A stretch of DNA of 64,000 nt from positions 1 to 64,000 of the forward strand of contig JAFQCX010000010.1 in assembly GCA_017416245.1 (NCBI GenBank). Direction: 5' to 3'. A program made the translations under genes and the position numbers. This document shows, piece by piece, positions 41,316 through 52,000 of this stretch (positions within the stretch are counted from its first letter, which is position 1; each line of letters starts with the position of its first letter). Below the pieces are notes generated by a model that worked only from the letters and a program-made list of their open reading frames with translations, had not been told where the DNA came from and made no database searches. This stretch comes from Oscillospiraceae bacterium (GTDB lineage: Bacteria; Bacillota; Clostridia; Oscillospirales; Oscillospiraceae).

Positions 41316-42345
41316 TTTGGGGCTCCTTTTCGGTCAGCTCTGCCAGGCTTTGCTCCAGCTCAGCGGAGAAATCGGTCTTGGCAGCATCCATTGCCTGCCG
41401 CACTGCATTACGGAAAGCCAGAGCATCAGACGAGCCGTGGGCCTTGATAACAGGCTTGCGGATACCCAAAAACTGGGTGCCGCCGATGGTGCGGTAGTCC
41501 AGCATTCCCATCACCTCGTCCACACCGGGTTTACAGAACAGGTAGCCGATTTTGGACAGGAAGCTGCGCTTGAAGATCTTATGCTTCATCAGGCTGCCCA
41601 TAAACATAGCTGTGCCCTCGATGGACTTGAGCAGCACATTGCCGGCAAAGCCGTCACACACCACCACATCCACCATTCCAAGGGGTACATCCCGGGCTTC
41701 AGCGTTACCAACGAAGTTGATAATGCCCTTGTCGCTGGCATCCTTCAGAAGGGCATAGGCTTCTTTTTGCAGGTCTGTTCCCTTGGTGTCCTCTGCGCCG
41801 ATGTTCAGCAGACCCACCTTGGGGTTTTCCACGCCTAAGTATTTCTTTGCATACAGCGAGCCAACCACACCAAACTGCAGCAGAAACTCCGCCGTACACT
41901 CAGCGTTGGCGCCACAGTCCAAAATTACGGTCTTGCCGCCGGCCTTATTGGGCATCACAGGGCCCATTGCCGCCCGGCGAATACCCTTTACCCGCTTTAC
42001 AAGCAGGGTTGCGCCGGTAAGAAGCGCGCCGGTAGAGCCGGCGGAAATGACTGCATCGCCCTGCCCGTCAGCAAGCATTTTCAGACTCACCATCATAGAC
42101 GAATCCTTTTGCTTCCGCACAGCAGCGGTAGGATCTTCGTGGTTATCCACCACGCCGTCTGTGTGGACAATTTCCACCCCGGCAGGGAGCGTATCGACGC
42201 CCTGTTCCTTCAGTGTGCTGAGGATCTCCTCTCCCCTGCCCACCAATATGATTTGCGCGCCAAAATCCTTCGCTGCCTGCACGGCGCCCATCACGGGGGC
42301 CATAGGGGCATTATCGCCACCCATTGCATCCAGAATAATCTTCAT
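41308..42345 (-). CDS. plsX: Phosphate acyltransferase PlsX
   Basis: 345 residues. It converts acyl-ACP to acyl-phosphate, the acyl donor for PlsY in phospholipid synthesis; a peripheral membrane protein. The N-terminal ILDAMGGDNAPMAPV and internal SAGSTGALL and LLNIGAEDTKG are diagnostic. AGAGGTAG precedes the ATG. Operon with rnc; trmFO ends 15 bases upstream. Confidence 0.95.
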   Translation of the reverse strand: MKIILDAMGGDNAPMAPVMGAVQAAKDFGAQIILVGRGEEILSTLKEQGVDTLPAGVEIVHTDGVVDNHEDPTAAVRKQKDSSMMVSLKMLADGQGDAVISAGSTGALLTGATLLVKRVKGIRRAAMGPVMPNKAGGKTVILDCGANAECTAEFLLQFGVVGSLYAKKYLGVENPKVGLLNIGAEDTKGTDLQKEAYALLKDASDKGIINFVGNAEARDVPLGMVDVVVCDGFAGNVLLKSIEGTAMFMGSLMKHKIFKRSFLSKIGYLFCKPGVDEVMGMLDYRTIGGTQFLGIRKPVIKAHGSSDALAFRNAVRQAMDAAKTDFSAELEQSLAELTEKEPQND

Positions 42346-42360
42346 AGGCTACCTCTTTCT

Positions 42361-43662
42361 CTAAATATGCTCTTTCAAGGCATCGATGATCGCCAGGGAA
42401 CGGTTAGCAATCGCCAAATTCTTCTCTGCTTTTTTGCGGATCCGCTGCTCCAGCGGCGCGATGATGCTGAAATTCACATTCATGGGCTGGAAGTTTTCGA
42501 TCCGCCCGTCGCTGATGTATAAGCCCAGCGCGCCGATGGCCGTTTCCTTGGGGAAGTCGGGAATTTCCTTTCCCTGCACCTTCGCCGCCATAGCAACACT
42601 TGCCAGGAAACCGGAGGCAGCGCTTTCCACATAACCTTCCACGCCGGTCATCTGTCCGGCAAAGGCTACCAGGGGGTTGCGTCTGTCGGCATAATACTTA
42701 TCCAGCAGCTTGGGGCTTTGCAGGAAGGTGTTCTGGTGCATAACACCGTAGCGAACAAATTCCGCATTGGCAAGGGCGGGGATCATAGAGAACACCCGCT
42801 TCTGCTCACCGAACTTTAAGTGGGTTTGGAAGCCCACCAGGTTAAATACGCTCTTGGCCGCATTATCCTGCCGCAGTTGAACCACCGCATAGGGCTCTTT
42901 GCCGGTTTTAGGGTCGGTAAGTCCCACGGGCTTCAGTGGGCCAAAACGCAGGGTATCCTGCCCACGGCGGGCCATTACCTCCACAGGCATACAGCCCTCG
43001 AAAACCCGCTTGTCCTCAAAGCCGTGAACCTCTGCCTCCTCCGCGGAGATCAGCTCTGCAACAAAGGCCTCGTACTGCTCCTTATTCATAGCGCAGTTTA
43101 CATAATCCGGCGTTCCTCTGTCGTAACGGCTCTGCCACCAGGCCTTATCCATATCCACAGACTCGGCAGTTACCAAAGGCGCTGCCGCATCAAAGAAGTG
43201 GAGATAGTCGCTGCCGAAATACGCCCCGATGGCTTTGGAAAGAGCGTCACTGGTCAGAGGGCCTGTGGCAACGATCACAGGCCCTTCCGGCACCTGTGTC
43301 ACTTCTTCGGAAATAACGGTAATATTGGGGTGGCTGCGGATCTTCTCCGTTACAAGGTCTGAAAAGCCCTGTCTGTCCACCGCCAAACATCCGCCTGCTT
43401 CTACACGGGTCGCATCCGCGCAGGCGATGATCAAACTGTCCAGTCGGCGCAATTCTTCCTTCAACAGACCCACGGCATTTTCAATTTTATCCCCTCGCAG
43501 AGAATTGGAGCATACCAGCTCCGCAAAGGTATCTGTATGGTGGGCGGGGGATTTCTTGTGGGGCTTCATTTCGTAAAGCGCCACCTGTATCCCTCTTTGG
43601 GCAAGCTGCCACGCGGCTTCCGCGCCTGCCAAGCCTGCGCCGATCACTTTCACAGTTGTCAT
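42361..43662 (-). CDS. trmFO: Folate-dependent tRNA (uracil-54-C5)-methyltransferase
   Basis: 433 residues. A flavoprotein that makes ribothymidine at tRNA position 54 using methylenetetrahydrofolate. FAD-binding [17 protein letters not shown] lies at the N-terminus, with [22 protein letters not shown] and the C-terminal [12 protein letters not shown], all TrmFO marks. The start overlaps the topA stop by 4 bases (ATGA). AAGGAG precedes the ATG. topA-trmFO is a common Firmicutes pair. Confidence 0.95.
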   Translation of the reverse strand: MTTVKVIGAGLAGAEAAWQLAQRGIQVALYEMKPHKKSPAHHTDTFAELVCSNSLRGDKIENAVGLLKEELRRLDSLIIACADATRVEAGGCLAVDRQGFSDLVTEKIRSHPNITVISEEVTQVPEGPVIVATGPLTSDALSKAIGAYFGSDYLHFFDAAAPLVTAESVDMDKAWWQSRYDRGTPDYVNCAMNKEQYEAFVAELISAEEAEVHGFEDKRVFEGCMPVEVMARRGQDTLRFGPLKPVGLTDPKTGKEPYAVVQLRQDNAAKSVFNLVGFQTHLKFGEQKRVFSMIPALANAEFVRYGVMHQNTFLQSPKLLDKYYADRRNPLVAFAGQMTGVEGYVESAASGFLASVAMAAKVQGKEIPDFPKETAIGALGLYISDGRIENFQPMNVNFSIIAPLEQRIRKKAEKNLAIANRSLAIIDALKEHI

Positions 43663-45881
43663 TTGGTCTCCTTGGTTTTTGTAGACTTCTTCGTGGTTGT
43701 CTTTTTCTTGGCCGCGGGCTTTTTGGCTGCAGCCTTCTTTGTGGGTTTCTTTTCCTCTGCGGGCCCTTCGGTTTCTTTCTTCTGATAGTAGCCCCGCTTA
43801 TCCTCCGGCAGGAAGTTCTCGCATTCTTCATTGATGCAGAAGGGCTTCATACGGCCTCTGCCGGACTTTTTGAACATAGTCTGTCCGCACTTGGGGCAAT
43901 CCTCCGCGGTGGGCACATCCCAGGTCATGAAGCCACATTCCGCGCCACGCTCACAGCCGTAGTAAGCATAGCCCCGCTTGGATTTCCGCTTCAGAATGGT
44001 ACTGCCGCACTTAGGACAGCGGCCGGGCATTTTCTCTACAATGGGCTTGGTGTTTTTGCACTCCGGAAAACCGGGGCAGGCTAAGAATTTGCCGAAGCGA
44101 CCGATCTTAACCACCATATTTCTGCCGCAGACCTCACAGATCTCCTCACTGACCTCATCGGGTACTTTCAATCTTGTGCCCTCCAGGGCAGCCTCTGCGT
44201 CCACCAGCTCCTGATGGAAGTCCTGGTAAAACTCCGCAAGCAGCGCCTTCCAGCTTTGATTGCCGGATTCCACCTCGTCCAGACGGGTTTCCATATTTGC
44301 GGTAAATTCCACATCCACGATGTCATTAAACCGTTCCATCATAAGGCCTGTGACCACCTCGCCCAAGGGCGTAGGCTGCAGTCGCTTATCCACCTTGTTT
44401 ACGTACTCCCGCTCCTGAATGGTGGAAACGATGGTGGCATAGGTAGAAGGTCTGCCGATGCCCTTTTCCTCCATAGCTTTCACAAGGCTTGCCTCATTAT
44501 AACGGACAGGAGGCTGAGTGAAGTGCTGCTCCGGCTTCATTTCCGCTGCCAGAGCCTTATCTCCCTCCTGCAGGTCGGGAAGGGGCGCGCCCACTGCCTC
44601 GGACTCCTCATCCCTGCCCTCCTCATAGACAGCAAGGAAGCCGGGGAATTTCACGCTTTGGTGGGTGCTGCGGAAGATATGGCCGGAACACTCCGTATCA
44701 ATGGCAACCGTATCATACACTGCATTTGCCATTTGGGATGCCAGAAAACGGCTCCAAATCAGCTTGTAGAGCTTATACTGCTCCTTGGTCAGGCTCTTTG
44801 CGATCCGCTCGGGGTCCAGCTCCACGTGGGTGGGACGAATGGCTTCGTGGGCATCCTGAGCGCCGGATTTGGTCTTGAATACGTGGTGGGAGCCATAGTG
44901 ATAGTTCTTTCCGTAACGGTTTGTGATAAAGTCTGCCGCCGCATCCATCGCCTCATTGGAAAGGCGCAGGGAGTCGGTACGCATATAGGTGATCAAACCC
45001 AAAGTGCCCTCACCGGCCACGTCAACACCTTCATACAGCTGCTGGGCGATGGCCATGGTGCGCTTGGGAGTCATATTTAATTTCCGGGCAGCCTCCTGCT
45101 GCAAGGTGGAGGTGGTAAAGGGAGGGGCGGCAGAGCGCTTCTTGTCCGCGCGCTTTACCCCCACAACGGCAAATTCGCCGCCTGTGATATCCTTCATAAC
45201 ACCCTGTACCTGCTGCTCATTTGCCAGTTCCTTTTTCTTGGGGCTGCCGTAATAACGGGCCACAAAGGCGCCGGGTTTGCCAACGAGATTCAGCTTTACA
45301 TCCAGCGACCAGTACTCCTTGGGAACAAAGGCGCGGATCTCATTTTCCCTGTCCACCACCAGCCGGGTCACCACGGACTGCACACGGCCGGCAGACAGAC
45401 CTCTGCGGACCTTTTTCCACAGCAGCGGCGACAACTCGTAGCCAACGATTCTGTCCAAGATCCGTCTTGCCTGCTGGGCATCTACCAAATCCAAGTCAAT
45501 GGCTCTGGGGTTTGCAATGGCCTGCAGCACCACGTTTTTTGTGATTTCATTAAAAGGCGCGCGCTTTGTCTTCTCCTCAGGCAGCTCCAAAAGCTCCTTC
45601 AAATGCCAGGCGATGGCCTCACCCTCACGGTCAGGGTCAGTTGCAAGATAGACCATATCTGCTTTTTTCGCATCCCGCTTTAAGGCTGCAATAATATCGC
45701 CTCTGTCGGGCAGGGGTACATATTCCGGCACAAAACCGCCCTCGATATCCACGCCCATCGTGCTTTTGGGCAGGTCACGCAGGTGACCCTTGCAGGCCTT
45801 CACAACATAATCCGGGCCCAGATATTTACCAACGGTTTTCGCCTTGGTCTGCGACTCCATAATTACCAGATTGAAACTCAT
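43659..45881 (-). CDS. topA: DNA topoisomerase I
   Basis: 740 residues. A type IA enzyme that relaxes negative supercoils. The TOPRIM domain is at the N-terminus ([15 protein letters not shown], then [14 protein letters not shown]), and the catalytic Tyr is in [13 protein letters not shown] near residue 300. Two or three C4 zinc ribbons lie between about 575 and 700 ([24 protein letters not shown]), followed by a Lys/Ala/Thr-rich tail. I use the ATG at 45881 after GGAGGA; a reading from 45896 runs through that site. Confidence 0.95.
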   Translation of the reverse strand: MSFNLVIMESQTKAKTVGKYLGPDYVVKACKGHLRDLPKSTMGVDIEGGFVPEYVPLPDRGDIIAALKRDAKKADMVYLATDPDREGEAIAWHLKELLELPEEKTKRAPFNEITKNVVLQAIANPRAIDLDLVDAQQARRILDRIVGYELSPLLWKKVRRGLSAGRVQSVVTRLVVDRENEIRAFVPKEYWSLDVKLNLVGKPGAFVARYYGSPKKKELANEQQVQGVMKDITGGEFAVVGVKRADKKRSAAPPFTTSTLQQEAARKLNMTPKRTMAIAQQLYEGVDVAGEGTLGLITYMRTDSLRLSNEAMDAAADFITNRYGKNYHYGSHHVFKTKSGAQDAHEAIRPTHVELDPERIAKSLTKEQYKLYKLIWSRFLASQMANAVYDTVAIDTECSGHIFRSTHQSVKFPGFLAVYEEGRDEESEAVGAPLPDLQEGDKALAAEMKPEQHFTQPPVRYNEASLVKAMEEKGIGRPSTYATIVSTIQEREYVNKVDKRLQPTPLGEVVTGLMMERFNDIVDVEFTANMETRLDEVESGNQSWKALLAEFYQDFHQELVDAEAALEGTRLKVPDEVSEEICEVCGRNMVVKIGRFGKFLACPGFPECKNTKPIVEKMPGRCPKCGSTILKRKSKRGYAYYGCERGAECGFMTWDVPTAEDCPKCGQTMFKKSGRGRMKPFCINEECENFLPEDKRGYYQKKETEGPAEEKKPTKKAAAKKPAAKKKTTTKKSTKTKETK

Positions 45882-45897
45882 AGTTTCCTCCAACACA

Positions 45898-47094
45898 TTA
45901 TTTTAAGCTGAAACGTCCGCCGGGATGCTTGTAAATCAAGCCCTTTATGGCGAGCATTGTAAGTATTGACAACACCTTTGACGATGGCCAGTTCAGCTTG
46001 GCGATCAGCTCCGCAGGCTCTTGGGGCTGGCGGTTAAGCTGAGCCAAAACAGTCTTCTCCTCTTCGTTAAGGGCAGGATGTCTGTTTTCTAACACACTAT
46101 ACGGGGAATTTTCTTTGTTGTCAATGGGTTTTTTCCCGAACGCCTCCGCTTCCGGCAAATTCTCCCCGGGCAAAGCTGAGGTTTGCGCCACCTTTGCAGG
46201 CGCAGATTCTCCTGCAAACAAGGGCATTTTTGTATATTTCTGCACCTGATCAGGATAGAGGATCTCATAGATGCTCACCACATCCCACCCGGACAAGGCA
46301 GGAATTGCGCCCTCCTGCAGCAGGGCATTGCTGCCCTCACAGGTGGGTGTGTTGATATTTCCGGGCACAACAAACACATCTCTGCCCTGCTCCAAAGCCC
46401 GCTGGGCAGTGATCAGCGCGCCACTCTTCTTAGGTGCTTCCACAACTAAGACACCGTTGCTGATACCGCTGATAATGCGGTTTCTGGCAGGGAAATGCCA
46501 GGGGATACTCTCCGCCTCCGGCGGGTATTCAGAAAGCAGGCAGCCGTTTTGAACAGTCTGCTCAAAGAGTCTGCGGTTATGGCGGGGATAGACCACGTCC
46601 ACACCACAGCCAAGCACACCGATCACCGGGTAGCCTGCCTCCAACGCCCCCTGCATTGCCGCAGTGTCTGCGCCCGATGCGCCGCCGGACACCACATAGC
46701 CGCCACAGGAGGCGATTTGCTTGCCCATTTGGTGGGCGATCTGCAACCCGTAGGCAGATGCCTTTCGTGTGCCGACCACGCCTATGAACGGCGCCCTCTC
46801 CCAATCCGGCAGGACACCTTTATAATATAGTAATAGGGGCGCATCCGATGTATTCCGCAATCTGGGCGGGTACGCGGTGTCTGCTATGGGAAGCAGCTTG
46901 ATCCCCTTTTTGTTGCACTTTTGTAAAATCTGCTGGGCGGTATGTAAATCTTTATCCTTGATCCCATACTTTGCCAAAATACTGTCTGCGCTGTGAAACA
47001 GCTCTTCCGGGTCGCGAAAACGCTCCAAAAGGCGGTGTTTATCCATCAGAGATATATCCTTTAGCTCTGCAAACCATATCCAATGGAGTAGCAT
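45898..47094 (-). CDS. dprA: DNA processing protein DprA
   Basis: 398 residues. It loads RecA on incoming single-stranded DNA in natural transformation and recombination. The Rossmann-like domain has VGTRKASAYG, VSGGASGADTAAM, GVDVVYPRHN and FPARNRIISGIS. A C-terminal winged helix from about residue 335 is joined by a low-complexity linker. It directly precedes topA, the usual order. Presence alone does not prove competence. Confidence 0.94.
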   Translation of the reverse strand: MLLHWIWFAELKDISLMDKHRLLERFRDPEELFHSADSILAKYGIKDKDLHTAQQILQKCNKKGIKLLPIADTAYPPRLRNTSDAPLLLYYKGVLPDWERAPFIGVVGTRKASAYGLQIAHQMGKQIASCGGYVVSGGASGADTAAMQGALEAGYPVIGVLGCGVDVVYPRHNRRLFEQTVQNGCLLSEYPPEAESIPWHFPARNRIISGISNGVLVVEAPKKSGALITAQRALEQGRDVFVVPGNINTPTCEGSNALLQEGAIPALSGWDVVSIYEILYPDQVQKYTKMPLFAGESAPAKVAQTSALPGENLPEAEAFGKKPIDNKENSPYSVLENRHPALNEEEKTVLAQLNRQPQEPAELIAKLNWPSSKVLSILTMLAIKGLIYKHPGGRFSLK

Positions 47095-47112
47095 TTTCTC
47101 ACCCTTTCGCTT

Positions 47113-47859
47113 TTATTTTTTCATTTGCCACATCACAATGGCGGCGGCAATTGCCGCGTTCAGAGATTCACAGTTGGGATTCATAGGAATGATCAAGCTG
47201 CGCTGGGCGCTATCCAAGATCTCCCTGCGGACACCCTGCCCCTCACTGCCGATGACCACTGCCATGGTATGAAGGGGCGCTTCCCGCAGATCCTTAGCGC
47301 TTTCGTTCAAGGCGGTGACACCGATGGGGATCTCTGCCTGCCGGCAGGCTTCTTTTGCCTCCTGCCAGGTGGTCTGCACAATGTCCATACGAAACACTGC
47401 GCCCATAGAGGCTCTGACTACCTTATGACTGTAAGGGTCTGCGCAGCCCTCTAAAAGCGCCACGGGAACCCCCAGCGCGTCAGCCGTTCTCAAAATCGTG
47501 CCCAGATTTCCCGGGTCCTGGATTCCGTCCAGCAAAAGCATTCCCGCCTTGGGCGCAAAGGCTTTTTTCTCAGGAAGGCGGCACACAAACAGCGCCCCCT
47601 GGGGGCTTTGCATAGGAGAGATGGATTCCATCACATCCATAGGCACGACCACCGTGCGCACACCCTGGGGGATCTCCATCTGCACATCTTCGGATAAAAT
47701 CACGGCATCCAATCCGTCCCACCAACGAATCGCCTCCTGCAGAAGCTTTGTTCCGTCTGCCACGAACAGGCCCGTCTGCTCCCGCTCTTTTCGAGAGGAC
47801 AGGAGCTTTTTTACCTGCTGCAGAAAGGGGTTTTTCCTGGAAGTGATCAATTCTCTCAT
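47113..47859 (-). CDS. SpoU/TrmH family RNA methyltransferase (RlmB-like)
   Basis: 248 residues. A SPOUT-class 2'-O-methyltransferase, with an N-terminal substrate-binding domain (ITSRKNPFLQQVKKLL) and the knotted SAM-binding domain: LDGIQDPGNLGTILRTADALG, VIGSEGQGV, and IPMNPNCESLNAAIAAAI. The target is probably rRNA (23S G2251-like) but could be tRNA. It overlaps the ktrA stop by 4 bases. Confidence 0.9.
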   Translation of the reverse strand: MRELITSRKNPFLQQVKKLLSSRKEREQTGLFVADGTKLLQEAIRWWDGLDAVILSEDVQMEIPQGVRTVVVPMDVMESISPMQSPQGALFVCRLPEKKAFAPKAGMLLLDGIQDPGNLGTILRTADALGVPVALLEGCADPYSHKVVRASMGAVFRMDIVQTTWQEAKEACRQAEIPIGVTALNESAKDLREAPLHTMAVVIGSEGQGVRREILDSAQRSLIIPMNPNCESLNAAIAAAIVMWQMKK

Positions 47860-48503
47860 AGCTTTTGCACCGCGTTCAACGCTTCGGATTCTCCTAAAAT
47901 AACCATTACGTCTCCGGGCAGGATCTCGTAATCTGCGCCGGGGGCTACGTTGATGTTGCTCCCCTGCTTTACGGCAATGATATTGACACCCAGCTTTGCC
48001 CGCACGTTCAAGTCCTTCAGACTCTTGCCGATCCAGGACGCCGGCGCCGGCACTTCAATGATGCCGCAGGCATTGGAAAGCTCAATGTAATCCAGCACAT
48101 TGTTGCTGGACAGGCTTCTTGCCAAACGGTTTGCCTGCTCCTGCTCAGGGATCACTACTCTGTCCGCGCCCAGCTTTAAAAGCACCTGCCGGTGGGTTTC
48201 GTCGTGGGCCTTACAAATTACGTAGGGGATTCCCAGCTCCTTCAAATTCATGGTTGCCAAAACGGAATCGCCCAGGCTGTCGCCAATGGCAACGATGGCG
48301 CAATCAAAATTCTTTGCGCCCAAGGCCTTCAGCACCTCTTTATCCCGGGCATCACCAACCACCGCCTGGGTAACCTGGCTGCTGACCTGCTGGACCAGCT
48401 CGCTTTTAAAGTCAATAGCCAGCACCTCGCAGCCCAATTCACACAGACGGCAAGCTACCTCGCTGCCAAAGCGTCCCAAACCTACAACTATATAAGATTT
48501 CAT
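47856..48503 (-). CDS. ktrA: Potassium uptake regulator KtrA/TrkA
   Basis: 215 residues. An RCK domain (VVGLGRFGSEVACRLCELG as nucleotide-binding loop, then DFKSELVQQ) plus a C-terminal TrkA_C domain from about residue 135. It gates the KtrB channel in response to ATP/ADP and, in many Firmicutes, c-di-AMP. It lies 20 bases behind ktrB. The gdpP gene for c-di-AMP breakdown is also in the window, consistent with such control, but no direct evidence is present. Confidence 0.92.
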   Translation of the reverse strand: MKSYIVVGLGRFGSEVACRLCELGCEVLAIDFKSELVQQVSSQVTQAVVGDARDKEVLKALGAKNFDCAIVAIGDSLGDSVLATMNLKELGIPYVICKAHDETHRQVLLKLGADRVVIPEQEQANRLARSLSSNNVLDYIELSNACGIIEVPAPASWIGKSLKDLNVRAKLGVNIIAVKQGSNINVAPGADYEILPGDVMVILGESEALNAVQKL

Positions 48504-48523
48504 TGCTTACCTCCTACTCAAAC

Positions 48524-49903
48524 CTAACCAATCAACAAATTGGTATCTGCATAACGGAAGCGATCCTCCGCTTTATTACCCATTAAGAAGCCCAGACTGA
48601 TGGTCAGTACGCCCACCCGTCCGAAATACATAAACAAAATCACCAGCAGCTGCGCCGGAGCACCCATCACTGTGGTAGCGCCGGTTGTCAATCCTACCGT
48701 TGCCAAGGCGGAAACCGCTTCATACAGGCCATCCACAAAGGGCACAGAAGAGGTTGCTGCGATGAAAAAGCCGCCGAAAAATGCCAAGCTTACCATGATA
48801 AAGAAAATAGTCATTGCATCGGTTGCTTTGTTGTCGGGAATGGTGCGGTGGAACAGATGCACCGAGGATTTGCCCCGGGCTTTAGTCCAGATAAACAGCA
48901 CCAGCACCACAAATGTGACGGTTTTTAAGCCGCCGGCTGTAGAGCCGGAGGAGCCGCCGATCAGCATAACCACCATAGATGCTGCCTTTGCGCCATCGGT
49001 GAGCAACCCTTGATCCAGGGACGCAAAGCCTGCCGTCCGAAGGGTCACCGTTTGGAAAAACCCGTTGAGGATCTTCTGCCAAACAGGCATCCCCCCCAAG
49101 GTATCGGGATTGTTCCATTCCAGCAAAAGTATCAGACCTGTGCCGATCGTAATGATAGCGGCGGTAGCGATCAGCACCAGCTTGGTGTAAACGCTAAACT
49201 TTTTGAAGGAACGGACTCTTGCCAGCTCCTCCCAAACGAAAAAGCCCAAGCCGCCTACGGTGATAAGCACCATTAAAGTGATCAGCACCACAGGGTCATC
49301 GTTAAAGGCAATCACACTCTGCCCCGGCGCAACAGATCCGAAGATATCAAATCCTGCATTGCAAAAGGCAGACACAGCGTGGAACACACCCCAAATCGCC
49401 GCTTGCCGGAAGCCGTAGTCAGGCAAGAAATGCAGGCATAACACTGCCGCGCCCAACAGCTGGATGCTCAGCGACCCAAAAATCACGATCCGTTGCAGCT
49501 GCACAACACCGTGCATATCGTTCAGGCTCATTGCCTGCGCCATCACCATACGCTGCTTCAGCCCCACCTTGCGGCGGAACAGGAAAATTACCAAAGAAGC
49601 CGCAGACATAAAGCCCAAGCCGCCGATCTCGATCAGAAGCAGAATGATAGTCTGTCCAAAGCCGCTCCACTGACTCCACGTATCAAAGAGCACCAGGCCT
49701 GTTACACAGGTAGCGGAGGTGGCAGTAAACAAAGCAGGAAGAATTCCACAGGATCCTCCATTCCGGGAGGAGATGGGCAGGCTCAGCAAAACTGTTCCCA
49801 GCAGGATGATTCCCGCAAACGTCAGCGCAATGATCTGCGTTGTGGACAAGCGCAACTTTCTTGCCCGTTTCCATAGGCGCAGCGTTCTGTTTTCGCCGGA
49901 CAT
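48524..49903 (-). CDS. ktrB: Potassium uptake channel KtrB/TrkH
   Basis: 459 residues. A membrane protein with four M1-P-M2 repeats and about eight to ten helices. Pore-loop signatures are FTATSATCVTGLVL (first), FHAVSAFCNAGFD (second), FQTVTLRTAGF (third) and YEAVSALATVGLTTG (fourth). It imports potassium with KtrA. I use the ATG at 49903, seven bases after AAAGGAGG; another ATG at 49909 is only one base from it. First gene of ktrB-ktrA-methyltransferase. Confidence 0.93.
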   Translation of the reverse strand: MSGENRTLRLWKRARKLRLSTTQIIALTFAGIILLGTVLLSLPISSRNGGSCGILPALFTATSATCVTGLVLFDTWSQWSGFGQTIILLLIEIGGLGFMSAASLVIFLFRRKVGLKQRMVMAQAMSLNDMHGVVQLQRIVIFGSLSIQLLGAAVLCLHFLPDYGFRQAAIWGVFHAVSAFCNAGFDIFGSVAPGQSVIAFNDDPVVLITLMVLITVGGLGFFVWEELARVRSFKKFSVYTKLVLIATAAIITIGTGLILLLEWNNPDTLGGMPVWQKILNGFFQTVTLRTAGFASLDQGLLTDGAKAASMVVMLIGGSSGSTAGGLKTVTFVVLVLFIWTKARGKSSVHLFHRTIPDNKATDAMTIFFIMVSLAFFGGFFIAATSSVPFVDGLYEAVSALATVGLTTGATTVMGAPAQLLVILFMYFGRVGVLTISLGFLMGNKAEDRFRYADTNLLIG

Positions 49904-49983
49904 TGTCATTCCTCCTTTTGCTTACAATAAGGGTATTCTACCTTATTATACCAACTTTACTCCACTTTGCAAGCAGGTTTTAA

Positions 49984-50019
49984 AACGAACCACCCTCGGG
50001 AAGCTCCCGAGGGTAGTGT
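49984..50019 (-). terminator. Terminator of the lipoprotein operon
   Basis: ACCCTCGGGA AGC TCCCGAGGGT, followed on the minus strand by a T-rich segment, one base after the stop codon region of the 601-residue lipoprotein. Confidence 0.7.
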
Positions 50020-50020
50020 T

Positions 50021-51826
50021 TTATTCCTTCACAAAGGCCAGGGATGTGTCTAAATATTGCTCCCATACGTAGGTGTCGGTTTTCTTATCCAGATTGTATG
50101 CTTCACGAATACCTGTGCACACCCGCAGAAGCTTCGCCTTCATAGCGGGGGATGCAAACATCTCGGCGTTATCCGGCAGCATTGCGTGATAGAAAATTTT
50201 GCATCTGTCCTCGTGGGGATAGGTTACCGCAATTTCCTCTGCAAAGACACGGGTCTCTCCCTCCAGGTATGCAGGATCGATCTCCACCTCCGCCCCGTAG
50301 GTATAGGCAAAGCCCTCCGGATTCAGTTGATTCCAGTTATCAAAGTCGCGGCTGTTGCCCAAAACACGACTGTCAATGGCATAGGCCATACCTTGGATCA
50401 GCGCCTTTACAGGATCGGCCTTCACTGAGATCAGCACCCAGCAATCTCCTTCCTCCCAGAACTGCGCCCAATCCTTATCCTCGTCGATGCTCTGCACCAA
50501 AGCAATTTGGATCCAGCCCTTCTCCACGGTTTTCTGCAAAAACTTACTGGGAAACTGAGCCAGGACAGGCTCTATCTGATCCAGGATGTTTCTGATCGTT
50601 TGGGGCTTATGCTCCGCAACCAGCGTGTGTCCGCCGGTATGCTTTACCGCATCCTCCCAAAACAGTACCTTTACGCCGTATTTCTTTTGGTACTCGTCTG
50701 CATAGGTGCGGCAATCGGTCAGACCCTGGGTATCCGGGTTTCGGGGGGTATAAAGGGTGCCGATATATACATTTTCATCTTCCACCGGCGTTTTTGTGAT
50801 ATCCCAGCGGTAAATGGTGCTGGTTGCATCTGTTGCCAGCATCCAAATATACGTTCCGTCACTATAGAATTTAGACGGAGATTTGGTATAAGGAATCGTT
50901 ACCTGGGCGGTGCGCTTTCCTGCCTTCAGGTCGTAATAGGTAAGCTCAAGACCCTCTTCGGTCTCTACGTAATCCACCACGCCTCCCATAGGCATAATGG
51001 CTGCACGGCCTGCGGTTTTATCCTGTGGCAGATCCGGCGCCAGGAAGCTATGGGATTCCCCGCCTCTGGTGCCATACACCAAATGGCGGACTGTGCCATC
51101 CTGCCAGCTTACAAAGTATTCTGCGCCGCTGGTCTGCAGATTGGAGATCCCCGCGCCTCTTGTAAGAGGCTGGCCGGTTTCCGTAGAAATGTATTCCATA
51201 TAGGCGTTGCCTGCTTCGTCTGTAAACTGGCACAGCAGCACCGCGCCGTCAAAATATGTGCCCAGCAGCATACGGCTTGCGGCTGCCTGCTGACGAATCA
51301 GACGGGATATCCCTGTGGATAGATCAAGCGCGCGCACCTCGCTGCCCACAGCATAATACACTTCATTTTTTGCAAGGCAAATCACAGGCTGACCCACGAT
51401 CCCCTCCGGCAGAACCACTTCGGTAACACGCTGCAGCTGGGGATTCAAAACCACCACCTGTCTTGTGGCCGTCAGGTAATAGGCCATACCCGTACTGGCC
51501 GTATCCACAACAGAAACGGCTGTCACATCGCCTGTTTCCAAGGTAGCAATTACCTCGCCCTTATCTCCCGCCAGAACGGTCAGACCCTTTTGGCCCATAA
51601 CCAGCAGGTTTGCGCCAATGCCGGTCATACCAAAATAGGTATCATTGCTCAGCATATACATACGTACTGCCCCTGCGCTCTGCAGCTCAGCAGCGCTATC
51701 CGGCACATATAAGCCGGTGGTCTCCTCCGCCTGGGTAGACGTTTCCATATCATCCGTTACGGGCGCTCTTCTTCCGCAGCCCGCCAGCAGCAATGCCGCC
51801 AACAGAAGTATGCATAGTCGCTTCAT
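50021..51826 (-). CDS. Large lipoprotein with propeller-like and putative degenerate peptidase-like domains
   Basis: 601 residues. The signal peptide ends with a lipobox LLAGC (Cys17), so it is a membrane-anchored lipoprotein. Residues about 40-350 form repeated beta segments like a beta-propeller. Residues about 370-600 resemble putative zinc-peptidase-like lipoproteins of Firmicutes (NWNQLNPEGFAYTYGAE, YPHEDRCKIFYHAM), but where those carry a His-rich helix this protein has QGMAYAIDSR, so catalysis is probably lost. It ends the operon with DUF6472, DUF1643 and folate cyclo-ligase genes. The function is unknown; surface binding or scaffold is a guess. Confidence 0.75.
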   Translation of the reverse strand: MKRLCILLLAALLLAGCGRRAPVTDDMETSTQAEETTGLYVPDSAAELQSAGAVRMYMLSNDTYFGMTGIGANLLVMGQKGLTVLAGDKGEVIATLETGDVTAVSVVDTASTGMAYYLTATRQVVVLNPQLQRVTEVVLPEGIVGQPVICLAKNEVYYAVGSEVRALDLSTGISRLIRQQAAASRMLLGTYFDGAVLLCQFTDEAGNAYMEYISTETGQPLTRGAGISNLQTSGAEYFVSWQDGTVRHLVYGTRGGESHSFLAPDLPQDKTAGRAAIMPMGGVVDYVETEEGLELTYYDLKAGKRTAQVTIPYTKSPSKFYSDGTYIWMLATDATSTIYRWDITKTPVEDENVYIGTLYTPRNPDTQGLTDCRTYADEYQKKYGVKVLFWEDAVKHTGGHTLVAEHKPQTIRNILDQIEPVLAQFPSKFLQKTVEKGWIQIALVQSIDEDKDWAQFWEEGDCWVLISVKADPVKALIQGMAYAIDSRVLGNSRDFDNWNQLNPEGFAYTYGAEVEIDPAYLEGETRVFAEEIAVTYPHEDRCKIFYHAMLPDNAEMFASPAMKAKLLRVCTGIREAYNLDKKTDTYVWEQYLDTSLAFVKE

Positions 51827-52000
51827 TTACTGTCTCCTTGCCAATGTATAGTCATCTCCCTGCCGATAGTAGGGGCAGCGAGGCTTGGGATTGGTGTACA
51901 GGCGGTACACCTCATCCTCGTCCAGATCCATTTTGCAGTAGTACTCATCATACTCTTCATCGTAATCGTAGTACCAACAGGTCTCGCACTCATTTTCCAT
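51827..52000 (-). CDS. DUF6472 family protein
   Basis: 57 residues. A tiny acidic, Tyr-rich protein with Cys at 5, 8, 22 and 42 (CETC, YYC, RCPYY), probably binding one zinc. I recognise it as DUF6472, found widely in clostridia with no known role. It overlaps the DUF1643 gene end by 11 bases, and its stop is immediately next to the ATG of the lipoprotein gene, so all are co-translated. Confidence 0.8.
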   Translation of the reverse strand: MENECETCWYYDYDEEYDEYYCKMDLDEDEVYRLYTNPKPRCPYYRQGDDYTLARRQ